A stretch of DNA of 64,000 bases from Elmis aenea (Eukaryota > Arthropoda > Insecta > Coleoptera > Elmidae): assembly GCA_947652605.1 (NCBI GenBank), contig OX393582.1, positions 10,440,544 through 10,504,543 on the forward strand, in the 5' to 3' direction. The notes beneath the pieces were generated by a model. That model was not told the origin of the DNA. It saw only the letters and a list, made by a program, of their open reading frames with translations, and did not search any database. Of this stretch, positions 10,759 through 21,660 are shown piece after piece (the stretch's first letter is position 1; each line of letters starts with the position of its first letter). The position numbers and the translations under genes are program-made.

Positions 10759-12671
10759 ATGGCAACATTACAAATAGGACAAAATGATCCAGAACGAATA
10801 AAACAAGATGAAAAGAAAAATATAATAAAAATAAAAGCATATAAACTAAAAGAGAAGGATGTACAACAAAATTTTCGAGATTATATAAAAACTGAGAAGC
10901 AAAAGAGCAAAGGGGACGAACAAGGAAAGGATTTGGAGCATTTATGGACAGATTTCAAAAGAATTATTCTCAAGTCTGCCGAAAGGGCATGTGGGACAAT
11001 GAAACAGGGTAATAGTAATAATAGGAAACAAACGGCCTGGTGGACCGAAGAAGTCAAAAGAGAAGTGAAGGAAAAGAAAAGACTATGGAAAAAATACCTG
11101 ACAACAAGCAAACCAACAGATTACGAAAAATATAAACAACAAAGAGAAAAGGCGAAACGGACTGTGCTAGAAACAAAAGCAAAGACTTGGGAGGACTTTG
11201 GGAAAAGAATGGAAGAACATTATGCGAGCAATCAAAAACTCTTCTACAAGGTATTAAAAAACCTAAAACAAGATAAAAACCATACATTAAAGCAAATAAT
11301 GGATAAACAGGGAAAAATACTGACAACAGAAAAAGAAATTATCGAAAGATGGGGTAATTATTTTAAGGAGTTATTGGAAAGTGATAACACAATGAATGAC
11401 GAGGAAGAAGAACAAGGACAGGAGGAATACGAAACAATTGAACAAGAATATGAACAAGAAATAACCGAAGATGAGTTGGATAGAGCGATTCATAAAATGA
11501 AAATTGGAAAAGCAGCAGGGCATGATGGCGTTTTACCTGAAATGATTAAGTACATGGGAGTAGAGGGTAAGAAAATGCTGTTAAGAATAGTAAATAAAGC
11601 TTGGCAGGAAAAAGATATTCCAAAGGACTGGGAGGTATCTGTTATATTACCGATATTCAAGACTGGCGACAGCAAAAATTGCGAAAACTATAGAGGCATA
11701 TCTCTACTTAGTGTAGTAGAAAAATTATATGAAAGAATATTGGAGGAGAGATTAAGAAAACATTTCGAAAGTAATTTGGAAGAGGCGCAATGCGGATTTA
11801 GACCGGGTAGAAGCACGCAAGATCTAATTTTTACGCTAAGACAGTTAAGTGAAAAATCAATGGAACATTCAAAGATGGTGTATTTGTGCTTTATCGATCT
11901 TTCTAAAGCCTTCGATAGAGTGCCAAGGGAAAAGATCTGGAAGATATTGAAACAAAGTAGAGTTCGAGAAGGATTATTAAACGCCATCAAGAGTTTATAT
12001 AAGAGCAGTAGAAATTATGTGCGAACCCACAACAGCAGTTCCCAGGAATTTAAAACAACAGTGGGAGTAAGACAAAGAGGCACATTAAGTCCTCTGCTCT
12101 TTATAATTCTTATGGATAAAATTATTAAAGAATGTAAGCAAAACACAAAGAAAGCCTACTGGGGTTGGAATAAATAGATGTGGTGTTATTAGCTAAAAGC
12201 GAAAAGGACTTGCAATTTAATCTAGGCGTATGGGCAGATACATTAAGCAGATATAATATGAATATTAATATAACAAAGACAAAGGTTATGGTTATAGCGA
12301 AAAATCATGAACCAGCTACAATAATGCTAGACCAAAAAAAGATAGAACAGGTAGCAAGTTTTAAATATTTAGGAACAATAATTGCAGAAAATGGTAAATT
12401 GGAGGAAGATCTGAATAACAGAATAGCGGCAGCGACGAAATTTTACTACGCCACAAATAAATGTTTGATAAGCAAGAAGGAAATATCAAAAGAGACGAAG
12501 ACGCGAGTTTTTAATGCAGTGTACGTACCCATCCTCACGTACAGTTCAGAAACTTGGACACTAACTCAAAAACAAAAACAAAGAATACAGGTACAGGAAA
12601 TGAGATTTTTGAGAAGAATAGAGGGATGTAGACTGATCGATAAAATCAGTAACGAAAAAATCCGAAATAAA
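10759..12671 (+). pseudogene. RTE LINE ORF2 reverse transcriptase domain (inverted segment), broken
   Basis: The 472-codon open stretch to 12177 carries the RT fingers and palm: KAAGHDGVLPEMIKYMG, motif A CFIDLSKAFDRVPRE with its catalytic Asp, and motif B as GVRQRGTLSPLLF (usually RQGG). It breaks at GWNK and resumes at 12177 with DVVLLAKSEKDLQ in another frame. The stretch that should hold the Y/FADD box and its flank is missing except for its last Asp, so roughly 30-50 bases were deleted and activity is lost. The thumb region follows, with SSETWTLTQK and MRFLRRIEG, ending at NEKIRNKL next to the TSD. Codons past 12671 read into host DNA. Confidence 0.85.
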
Positions 12672-12687
12672 CTAGATTGTAGAAGAT

Positions 12688-13860
12688 GTAAGAAATAAAA
12701 CGTCGCATTATTGGAGCAATTATGTATACCTATTATGATACGAATTATAATTTGTTACAAATTTAAAAAGGGTTTAAGCGCGTATAAGTGGTAGACTGAG
12801 GTTTAGATGAATCTCTTAGTTGAAATTTACCCCTGATATAAAGAAATTTAACAAAAAATGAGTTTTGTTTAAAATAACAAAGCGGTAGGACGTCTTGAAC
12901 GACAAAATTGCTGTTGTTGAAAATAAGATGGTAAACGACTGTTTAAGAGGAGTAGTTTCAAATGTTTAATTAGACGGAATAGAAAGATTAGGTCATCCAC
13001 ATAGATTTTAGGAATCAACAACAAACAGTTCAACATGTGAAGTAATAATAAATTCAAAAACAATAAATTTTATTTTAAATGTATGCTCTTAAACGTTCAA
13101 TAATACAATGCTAAACAAAAAAACAATTTTTCTTGTGGTGGCAAAGAGCAAACATTGAATTTAACTAACATGGATCTGCTACAAATTGTTCAATCAAAAT
13201 TAAGGACGTTGCCCTACACCTTAAAAGTTATGTATCTAGTATTTATATCATTACTACGTTAGAGTCTTTACATTCTTTTGACGTGTATGGTAGTTACCAG
13301 CACAAATATTTAAATCAAAATTATACATATGTCGTTTGTCCGGATGTAATGGATACGTGTGAAGTTTGATAAATGGCTTTGTTTAATTTTAGAACCGACT
13401 AAGATAACTTTATATGAACTGAAACATTCGCTTCGTGAGTAATATACTGCGGTATTAATCAGTTTGCAAGCCTAATATACACAGTTTAAGTGGAATACAA
13501 ATGATTGGTTTAAGGTTTAAGGCAACAATTATTCGATCTCAAAAAGAGATAAATGATATTTTATAAACCTCAAAATTATGGGTTAGGTCATATTATCATG
13601 AGTGCTTAACTTTTCTCTTAATTAAGTAACTTCCTAGCATATAACAAAAATCGAGTACATTACAAATTTGGTTTTAGATGTTTTAATATTTGGCATAAAT
13701 TAACAGAATAGTTTATAGATTAATTAATTTTTAAATCATTATTATTTTTTGTTTCAACAATTTAATAGCCAACAGTATTCAAAGTGTTTATTCTAGTTGC
13801 TATGTGCTAAATAAATTGTATATTTGGTTTATGATATCGCAAAATTTAAGCCTTTTTTTA
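12688..13860. other. AT-rich stretch, no gene seen
   Basis: No coding signal or bounded repeat recognised between the RTE insertion and the next foldback element. Confidence 0.4.
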
Positions 13861-13862
13861 TA

Positions 13863-15274
13863 CAGAGTGATTGAAATTCAAGTTTATGCATGGGGATCTC
13901 GCTTATAGTAGCTAGAGTATAGGTTTAAATTTGGCAAAGTTGCTAAATTTTGTGCTCAATAATATCTGAAGAGAAATTGGAAATATCACAAACGGTATCC
14001 GAGAAAATTAGGAAAAAATACGATTTTTGAAAATCGTCTATAACTGCTTTGGAGTATGAAATATTTTAAATGTTTTAAAACATTGCTGAAGCAACTTTTT
14101 AAGCCGAATCGGATGGTAATGACAAATTTTTCCTAGATCGATTCGTGTTTGTTTTATGACAACCAACTTTGTTTTTTCTTATGGGCGCAATTTTTGCTAT
14201 TTACATAATCTAATAGCATTTATTTTTCTGAATCCCTTGATGTATCACACATGGTATTTTACTTCTTTATTCATTGTCAAATTTAAAAAAAAAAAAAAAA
14301 GGTTTTAAACCAAATCCACTATAAATCAGGTAGGCCGGTCGTTGTAGTTATTGTTGTTTCCATAACAAACAATCAACAAACTAAAAGCTATGAAAGCCTT
14401 TTACTTGTCACATTAATAAATTCGTGAAAATGAACTTTAATAACGAAGAAAAACGCGATATGCTGACAATTTTTTATTCATTGAATAGGAATTCTATATT
14501 GTCAAGTCAACGATATGCAGAAACATATCCAGAAAGAAGACAACCCTCCCACACATATTTTTGTACGTTGGACAGAAGCTTAGGTAAATATGGGGCTTTT
14601 TCCGAACTTAGAAAAAAATGTGGCAGAAATGTTTCAGATGACAATAAAAAACATTTTTATTACAAACATATCCGGAAATTTTTCTTCATTAAACAGAAAC
14701 CTAAGTAAATTTGTATAAAGTCGTGATAACGTACAACAAAACTTAAAAGAATGGTATAAAAGTTCACAGTATATTGCGTTTTTCTTCGTTATTAAAGTTC
14801 ATTTTCACGAATTTATTAATGTGACAAGTAACAGGCTTTCAAAACTTTTAGTTTGTTGATTGGTTGCCATGGAAACAATATAAATTACAACGACCGGCCT
14901 ACCTGATTTATAGTGGTTTTTGTTTAAAACCCTTTTTTTTTTAATTTGACAATGAATAAAGAAGTAAAATACCATGTGTGATACATCAATGGATTTAGGA
15001 AAATAAATGCTATTAGATTATGTAAATAGCAAAAACTGCGCCCATAAGAAAAAACAAAGTTGGATTTCAAATTCCAAAGGAGTTATAGACGATTTTCAAA
15101 AATCGTATTTTCCAGTTTTTCCTAATTTTCTCTGATACCGTTTGAGATATTTCCAATTTCTCTTCAGATTATTATTAAGCACAAAATTTTGCAACTTTGT
15201 CAAATTTTAACCTATACTCTAGCTACTATAATAAACGAGATCCCCATGCTTAAACTCGAATTTCAATCACCCTG
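13863..15274. mobile_element. Foldback element carrying a transposase start in both arms
   Basis: Ends CAGAGTGATTGAAATTCAAG and the inverse of CAGGGTGATTGAAATTCGAG are flanked by TA (13861-13862 and 15275-15276). The arms are about 500-600 bases, for example 'ggggatctcgcttatagtag' near 13891 against 15225-15248, and they continue inward through a poly-A stretch to 14404-14467 against 14768-14834. The loop encodes the rest of a DUF4817-type helix-turn-helix ORF (14424-14708). Because the right arm also includes the ORF's ATG and first codons in reverse, the element looks like an inverted duplication of one end of an autonomous transposon. One-arm relatives occur at 6330-6632, 38910-39234 and 63235-63601. 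Confidence 0.85.
14424..14708 (+). pseudogene. Transposase N-terminal helix-turn-helix fragment (DUF4817-like)
   Basis: The 94 codons start MKMNFNNEEKRDML and include RYAETYPERRQPSHTYFCTL, then LGKYGAF and a basic stretch. The pattern 'RYAExYPxRRxPSHxxF...L...G.F' is the signature of the DUF4817 helix-turn-helix found at the N-terminus of insect transposon proteins, which probably binds transposon ends. No catalytic DDE domain follows; the frame ends at 14708 in low-complexity basic sequence, so the ORF is truncated. It lies in the loop of a TA-flanked foldback, and its first dozen codons are mirrored at 14768-14800. Domain name from memory; the motif match is good. Confidence 0.65.
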
Positions 15275-15276
15275 TA

Positions 15277-16660
15277 TAACAATTATTTAGTTTTTTATTC
15301 AATATGCAACCAAAATAAGTACAATAAAATATGTTTTTGGTTCATCCTGTTTTGTTAAATAAATCATGCATTTGTTGATTTGCACAGATAAGTATCTTTT
15401 AATAAATTAAAACTTAAAGCTTACAAAATATGTAAAAAGATTCTAGGTGAAGTAGATTAACACTTCTGTATTTGCTACATTTTAGGTCAGCTGTAAAATA
15501 CACAAACAAAATCATGTGCCAAAATTTAAAACACTGTCTTAACTCTAGAAAGAGCTTGAAAATCTTCTCTTATACTTAAACACACTGCATGTCTTAATTT
15601 TTACAATTAAAAATTATTGCAAACTTCTTAGATTTTGTACGTAGATAAAAATGAGCTTATTAAAAAGCATAGATAAATAATACAAGCTATTAAGTCATGA
15701 TAAATCGCGTTAATTGCTAAATTATACACCAACTAAATCAGATTTCTGACAATTTCATTTAGATATATCAAAGTGTGTAACAACCAAGTATTATTCACAC
15801 TGTTTTTTATGTTTTATGAACAAGAATACGCATAAAGCGTGCAGATTTGCACTGTTGCTTATTTAATTATTGTATATCTTCCCAAGCATAATATACACAA
15901 GAACATACATCATTTGTGGTAATCAGTATAACTGCAATTAGGTATTTAAAAATAATAACAGTGTAATCGCCTTAATTAACAAGCTGTCAACAGGCGGTGG
16001 AAATGTTGAATGAATATAATTTTGCGTGGAAAGGAGACGCCAGACGCCGCGACGGTGATCAATACAATTTTAAAATACTCGATTCTAAAAATAACACTTG
16101 GAGGTCTAGCGCATGTCTGGCCCAAGTTCAAGCATCAATGGAAGGTTGAGAGTTCAGATTGTATCCTTCGTGAAACTGAATGAGCACAGAACATAATAAC
16201 GTGTGTAGTGCACGACATACCATATATGGACATGCTTTTAACTTGACTAAATATTATATTTTAAGTTGCACATGTTCGCGATCGCTAGAGGGGGGCCATT
16301 GACTAGCCCGAATGCGGTGCGCATGTTTCACCGAAACATTAAATCAGAAAATAGATTAATTGATTGCTAAAACAGTCTAGGTCCATTTTCCATACAAAAT
16401 GAAATTTTGATATTTTTGCCTCTTTTGGGAGTAAATCCATCAGTTGGTTGTAAAAAAATCGAGTCTGAAGACCTTTGTTGAAATTTGAACGGAAACGAGT
16501 TGAGTAGGTACAAAAATAACCTAAGTCCTGGAGTATGGATTATGGAGTACCTACCTAAGTATGAAATATACAAAAATCAGTTAGAGGCAGTTCAAAAACG
16601 ATCCATACGTTATTTAAAGTTCAAAAAACTGGTATTTGTACCTTTTTAGAATCTTATAAG
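15277..16660. other. Unannotated stretch with a GC-richer islet
   Basis: Mostly AT-rich with nothing recognisable. Around 15985-16150 and 16265-16345 the base composition changes, with several CpG sites in blocks such as gacgccagacgccgcgacgg and ttcgcgatcgctagag. This could be an unmethylated regulatory element or a small non-coding exon. No ORF supports it. Confidence 0.35.
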
Positions 16661-17036
16661 CAGGGATGGAATAACGTTTTAAATCGTTACGTTATTGTAT
16701 AACGCTATTTATTATTTGTTTTGGTTACATAACGTAATAAATAACATTAAAAAATTAATTGTTATGTTATATAACGTTACATAAATTATAATATACAGGG
16801 TGTTTCTTAAATAATGCGAAAAAGTTCGGGAAATGATTCCTTATCAAAAATTAAGTGAAGTCTTTTATATAAAAATTTTATCTTAAACGTCTCCTTTCGG
16901 AGATACAACCCCCTAAAGGGGATCGGTAAAATTGGGTTTTTATTTTATTTCTCAAATTAAGGTAAATGTAGGAGAATGATATTTGGTTAATGTTTTATAC
17001 GTATTAAAAGGTTTCCCATAGTAATATTTTCAATCA

Positions 17037-17585
17037 AACAGATGTATGAGGTGGGTCAAAAATATGGAAAAAGTATGACAATAGCAACTATAAGTAAATG
17101 GGAGGACAAAATAAAGATAATGCAGTATAAGAGCAGATTAAAAGGTCAATATGTTTACATAGAAAATGACCTAACAGTAAAGGCAAAAGAAATACAAAGA
17201 AAAATCAAAGAAGAGGCAGAAAAAGAAAGAAAAAAGGGCAAAAAAATAGAGTAGCTTATCAAAAACTAATCGTAGATAATAACATCTGGCTATGGAATAA
17301 AGAGAAAGAGGAGCTACAGCAAAAAACAGACCCAAAAAACTGAGGACGGAAAACAAAAATGGCACGAACACTACACGAAAACGGACATGAATAAGGAAAA
17401 ACAGATAGCAATCAAAGCACAAGATATTAAAAATGATAAAAATTGAGATGAGAAAGACAAAATAAGAATAGGTACTTGGAAAACCAGAAGCATAAACGGA
17501 AAAGAAGAAGAAGCGATCATGGAAAAAAGTCAGCACAACACAACAATCCTACACCAAACAGTAGAAGGACTCATGACTAAATAAA
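17037..17585 (+). mobile_element. RTE LINE fragment lacking its 3' half, with 15-bp TSD
   Basis: It is bounded by the exact direct repeat TAATATTTTCAATCA (17022-17036 and 17586-17600), and the same site is uninterrupted in the sister element at 18953-18966. The inserted 549 bases are the 5' part of an RTE: an upstream charged domain, then the start of the endonuclease with IGTWKTRSINGKEEE. There is no reverse transcriptase or (AAG)n tail; the insert ends GACTAAATAAA. A LINE fragment that keeps the 5' part and loses the 3' part is the reverse of ordinary 5' truncation. Confidence 0.75.
17042..17581 (+). pseudogene. RTE N-terminal region plus endonuclease start, frameshifted
   Basis: Codons 17042-17254 read MYEVGQKYGKS, KIMQYKSRLKGQYVYIENDL and a basic, glutamate-rich helix ending KERKKGKKIE. 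This matches the region upstream of the endonuclease in insect RTE elements as I know them (…LKGxxVYIEDDLT…). At the A-run near 17238-17248 the frame slips and continues as RVAYQKLIVDNNIWLWN in the next frame, as expected for that family. After stops, the endonuclease start IGTWKTRSINGKEEE appears at about 17465-17510. The protein then ends in unrelated sequence. Broken by at least one frameshift and several stops. Confidence 0.65.
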
Positions 17586-18583
17586 TAATATTTTCAATCA
17601 TCTTCCACCTTCACAGGGGACTGAATCGTTTTATATTGGAAAATTTGATGGTTCATGTTCATTCATATAATTTTTTACTCAAAAACTGTAGGTTTAACGA
17701 GAAAAGTTAAAGAATAAAACAAAACTTCTAAATAATCAAGTTTTCAAAAAAAAAAGCTAGATTTCAACCCACTAAAAAGTTTTGATAAAAAAACCAACAG
17801 GGGTCGCACTTTTCAGCCCCCTGTGAAGGTGGGAGATGATTAAAAATATTACTATGGGAAATCTTTTAATAAGTATAAAACATCTACCGAATATCATTCT
17901 CCTACATTTATCCAAATTTGAGAAATAAAATAAAAACCCAATTTTTTAGGGGGGCGTAACTTCGAAAGGAGATCTTAAAGAAAAAATTTTATATGAAAGA
18001 CCTCTCTTAATTTTCGATAAGGAATCACCTCCCGAGTTTTTTTCGCAGTATTTAAGAAACATACTGTATAAAAATAATTTTTATTTGTAACTCTGAAATT
18101 ATTTATGACTCTGTAAATGTAAATTTAAAAAATAGTACAAAATTACGTAAAGATATTTTATTTTCATTTTAATTTCTAAAATACAAACAAAATATTATAT
18201 CTTCTGAAAATAAAAAGATCGCTATATAAAAATTTAATTTATAGTGAATAACAATACAAAATAACTTTTAATGAAACGTTATCGGTTATTATAACGTTAT
18301 AAAAATATCGTTACGTTATTGTATAAAAAATTATAGTTGAATCGTTATTATAACGTTATCGGGTATCGTTCCGTTACGTTTTCCATCCCTGCAAAATATA
18401 CGTTCCATTAGATTTTCTAAACAAAACTTCTTTTTTGGCTCCCCGTCTAAGCAGTCGTTCAGTTGAGGTTAGTAAAAAAGTTACATATCGGTGAGCGACA
18501 AAGAAACACCCGGTGTAGCTGAAAATAATTTCAAGTTATAAAATCCAACAAATTAGGTTCCAAAACTTTTTTTCCATTTTGAG

Positions 18584-20028
18584 CAGGGATGTAATAACGT
18601 TTTAAATCGTTACGTTATTGTATAACGTTATTTATTATTTGTTTTCGTTACATAACGTTATAAATAACGTTATAAAAATGAATTGTTATGTTATATAACG
18701 TTATATAACGTTAAATAAATTATTATATACAGGGTGTTTCGTAAATATTGCGAAAAAATTCGGGTGATTCCTTATTGAAAATAGTGGGGTCTTTTATATA
18801 GCAATTTTTTCTTAGACGTCTCCTTTCGGAAATACACCCCCCTAAAGGGGAGCGATAAAATTAGGTTTTTATTTTATTTCTCAAATTTAGATAAATGTAG
18901 GAGAATGACAGTTGGTAGATGTTTTATACTTATTAAAAAGTTTCCCATAGTATTATTTTCAATCATCTTCCACCTTCATAGGGGGCTGATAAGTGCGACC
19001 CCTGTTGGTTTTTTAATTAGAACTTTTTGGTGAGTTGAAATTTTGCAAATTTTTTTTTTGTTAGTTTGATTTATTTAGAACACCTTTTTTTATTCTTTAG
19101 TTTTTCTCGTAAATCTTGCAGTTTTGAGTAAAAAATTAAATGAGTGAATATGATGTTTATGTTCATATTGGGTAGAATTGACGGGCGTTTTAGCATTGTC
19201 GCCGCGTAAACGTCAAAATGAATTACGCCCGTCAATTCTATCCAATATCGGTTTATATTGGAATATTTGATGGTTCAGGTTTATTCATATAATTTTTTAC
19301 TCAAAAACTGTAGGTTTAACGAGAACAGTTAAAGAATAAAAAAAACTTCTAAATAAATCAAGTTTTTAAAGAAAATTTAAAATTGCTAGATTTCAACTCA
19401 CCAAAAAGTGCTGATAAAAAAATCAACAGGGGTCGCACTTTTCAGCCCCCTGTGAAGGTGGGAGATAATTAAAAATATTACTATGGGAAACCTTTTTATA
19501 AGTATAAATCTCCCACATTTATCCAAATTTGGGAAATAAAATAAAAACCCAATTTTACCGATCCCCTTTAGGGGGGTGTAACTCCGAAAGGAGACCCTAA
19601 AGAAAAAAAAAATTTGAAAGACCCCTCTTAATTTTCGATTAAGTATCACCTCCCGAATTTTTTCGCATTATTTAAGAAACATGCTGTATAAAAATAATTT
19701 TTATTTGTAAGTCTGAAATTATTTTTGGGATCTGTAAATGTAAATTTAAAAAGTAGTACCAAATTACGTTGAGGTTGAGATATTTTATTTTCATTTTAAT
19801 TTCTAAAATACAAACAAAATATTATATCTTCTGAAAATAAAAAGATCGCCATATAAAAATTTAATTTATAGAGAATAACCATACAAAATAACTTTTAACG
19901 AAACGTTATCGATTATTATAACGTTATATAACGTTATAAAAATATCGTTACGTTATTGTACAAAAAATTATAGTTGAATCGTTATTATAACGTTATCGGG
20001 TATCGTTACGTTACGTTTTCCATCCCTG
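18584..20028. mobile_element. hAT-type composite element, copy 2 (TSD ATTTTGAG)
   Basis: The same element as 16661-18391, here with a perfect 8-bp duplication, ATTTTGAG, at 18576-18583 and 20029-20036. Ends CAGGGATGTAATAACG and the inverse of CAGGGATGGAAAACG. It carries the foldback 18730-19686 inside its left part in the same sequence context as copy 1. The two copies are 192 bp apart. Confidence 0.9.
18730..19686. mobile_element. Foldback element inside hAT copy 2
   Basis: A 957-bp hairpin with ends CAGGGTGTTTCGTAAAT and an inverse ending ACATGCTG, flanked by TA (18728-18729 and 19687-19688). The arms meet near 19195 at tagaattgacgggcgtttta and its inverse acgcccgtcaattcta. Features shared with its relatives are the 'cccctaaaggggagc' palindrome and 'agggggctgataagtgcgac'. 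No intact ORF. Confidence 0.85.
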
Positions 20029-20036
20029 ATTTTGAG

Positions 20037-21567
20037 TAATAAACTAGATATGAAGGAAATAAGTACTAGGTACGTATGTTTTTTAAGAGCATTCTTCTTG
20101 CTAATAAGATAAGTTATAACTAAAGTTTTTTTTACAAAAGAAAATACGTTTAGTTATTTTAATTCATTTCAGTACAAAAAGTATGAGAAAGTAAATAGAA
20201 ATATTTGCAATTAAAATATTTACAAAATTTATAGCTGTTTTTGTATGTAATGATCGCAGAATTGTTTTGATGTCTGTGAATTACAACCTCCTTAAATTTA
20301 ATTGCCTTTAATTAACGTTTCGGTTAGGAGTACAATAAACGCCATCAATTATTTTGTCTGTCTTGTTTTACAACTGGATTTAAATAACACATTTTTATTG
20401 TTTCATGCACTAAAAGTTGTTCCAGAATTTTCTCTAATCTGGTAATTTATTACTGCAGAAAATGAAGTTTTAAGTGTAGAAATTTTGTTTCTGAAAAGTA
20501 TCCTGCACGAATTTTGCACATAATTCTACACAGAAATTTGTTTGCAGTGTTCCATATAACCTTTTATGTGTCACTATTGGTTGTTACCATAATAATTAAG
20601 ATTAGTAAGCATTTTGTTTCTTGTTAGCAACTTAAGAATGTAATATCTCAACAAAGTAGGTCTTCTTAAACATTTGAATGTAAGTTTATTTTATGCAGAC
20701 TTTGTACGACAGTACGACACGGTGCAAAATTCTACGCAGATTTGTGCATAAGTCACATAACGTATATTACAAAACATAACAGATTTTGTATCCGCATATA
20801 AAAGACTAAATTGCAATTTATAGCTCTGGTAATTTTTTTGTCTAGGATATTTACATTACATTCTGACATACCATATACATATTTAATGTAATTGACTAAT
20901 GAGGCGTTGAGAGATATGCGAAATTTGCGTTAGGAGCTATTGAACTTTCCATTTGCTTTCTCTTTAAACAAAGCAAGTGATTTTTTAAGTCAATTGCTCT
21001 TACGAGCACAAATATTATACAGTTCGTTCAAATTCAGCAATCAAGTCCGCACTTAAGAGTACTATGTGCATTTGTTATTTCTTTAAACTTAGGTGGGTAT
21101 GTTGTTGTTATAATATAGGTTTTTTTTTTAAATGTTTCTTTATCACTCCGAACAACAGGGTAAAAATGAATTGGGAAGAAGTGTTTCTGGAGTAGGTACT
21201 CAGCAGAGTTATTTTGTCGTTTTCGACATGTAAATGCAGCATCACTTTCCTCTATTGTTCACCAACGGCAGTCAATGTTATTACTACAATATACATATAA
21301 AACCCAAATCTGCTCGGAGTCAGAGCACACAACTATGTTCTATGCATACAACATAGAAGATAATATGTCAAACATAAATGTCAAAAATTGACAATTTAAA
21401 CACATTTTAATAACCAGGTAGTCTGATATGTATTTATTTATTTATTTCTTTCTAACAGGAGGCCAACCCTTACTTACCAAAAAGTAGTATATAGAAAATC
21501 ACAAGTAAACACACAACGCTACAACAAATGACAACAATGTGAACAATAAGGCACAGACAAAAGTATA
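20037..21567. other. AT-rich stretch, no gene seen
   Basis: No coding signal. Two diverged copies of 'aattctac(a/g)cagatttg' (near 20524 and 20730) hint at an old repeat but no boundary is visible. Confidence 0.35.
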
Positions 21568-21569
21568 TA

Positions 21570-21660
21570 CAGGGTGTCCCCGGTATCATCGCAAATATTT
21601 TAAGTGGTGATAGAGAACCTTTTTCTGAGAAACAATTTTTTTCTAAAATCAAATGCTAAG
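21570..21660. mobile_element. Solitary end of a TA-CAGGGTG-type element
   Basis: TA followed by CAGGGTGTCCCCGGTATCAT at 21568-21589 has the terminal form shared by the foldback families here. I found no matching inverse end within the window, so the extent is unknown. Confidence 0.45.

Larger units (their letters stand above)
9714..12671 (-). mobile_element. RTE-clade LINE insertion with 5' inversion (twin priming)
   Basis: The insertion is bounded by an exact 16-bp direct repeat, CTAGATTGTAGAAGAT, at 9698-9713 and 12672-12687. Read on the minus strand, the element ends at 9714 with GATTAAGAAGAAGAAGAAG, an (AAG)n tail typical of RTE elements, preceded by the sense 3' part (9714 to about 10010). 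The rest, endonuclease then reverse transcriptase, lies in the opposite orientation (about 10011-12671). The inverted part stops at NEKIRNKL, and the sense part resumes a few residues later at KKMETNQLRWLGH, so the breakpoint lost little. This is the structure produced by twin priming during target-primed reverse transcription. The 5' end is truncated just before the endonuclease. Confidence 0.85.
16796..18066. mobile_element. Foldback element inside hAT copy 1
   Basis: Ends CAGGGTGTTTCTTAAATAAT and the inverse (…TTAAGAAACATACTG) are flanked by TA (16794-16795, 18067-18068). The arms share 'gtctcctttcggagatacaa' type sequence near 16880 and its inverse near 17955-17980, and 'ttcccatagtaatattttca' near 17013 and its inverse near 17840-17865. 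The left arm is split by an RTE fragment at 17037-17585. It matches 18730-19686. Confidence 0.8.
16661..18391. mobile_element. hAT-type composite element, copy 1
   Basis: Ends CAGGGATGGAATAACG and the inverse (CGTTTTCCATCCCTG) with many internal 'ataacgttat' palindromes define a non-autonomous hAT. The flanking octamers (CTTATAAG and CAAAATAT) do not match, so its TSD is lost or the copy is rearranged. It contains the TA-flanked foldback 16796-18066 at the same internal site as copy 2, and that foldback holds an RTE fragment. No transposase is present. Confidence 0.75.

Noticed and set aside
17171..17536. 121-codon minus-strand ORF rich in Phe and Leu
   Set aside because: It is antisense to the RTE fragment, and its hydrophobic composition comes from complementing A-rich coding sequence.
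16653..18399. 8-bp TSD for hAT copy 1
   Set aside because: The flanking octamers CTTATAAG and CAAAATAT do not match, so no duplication is claimed for this copy.
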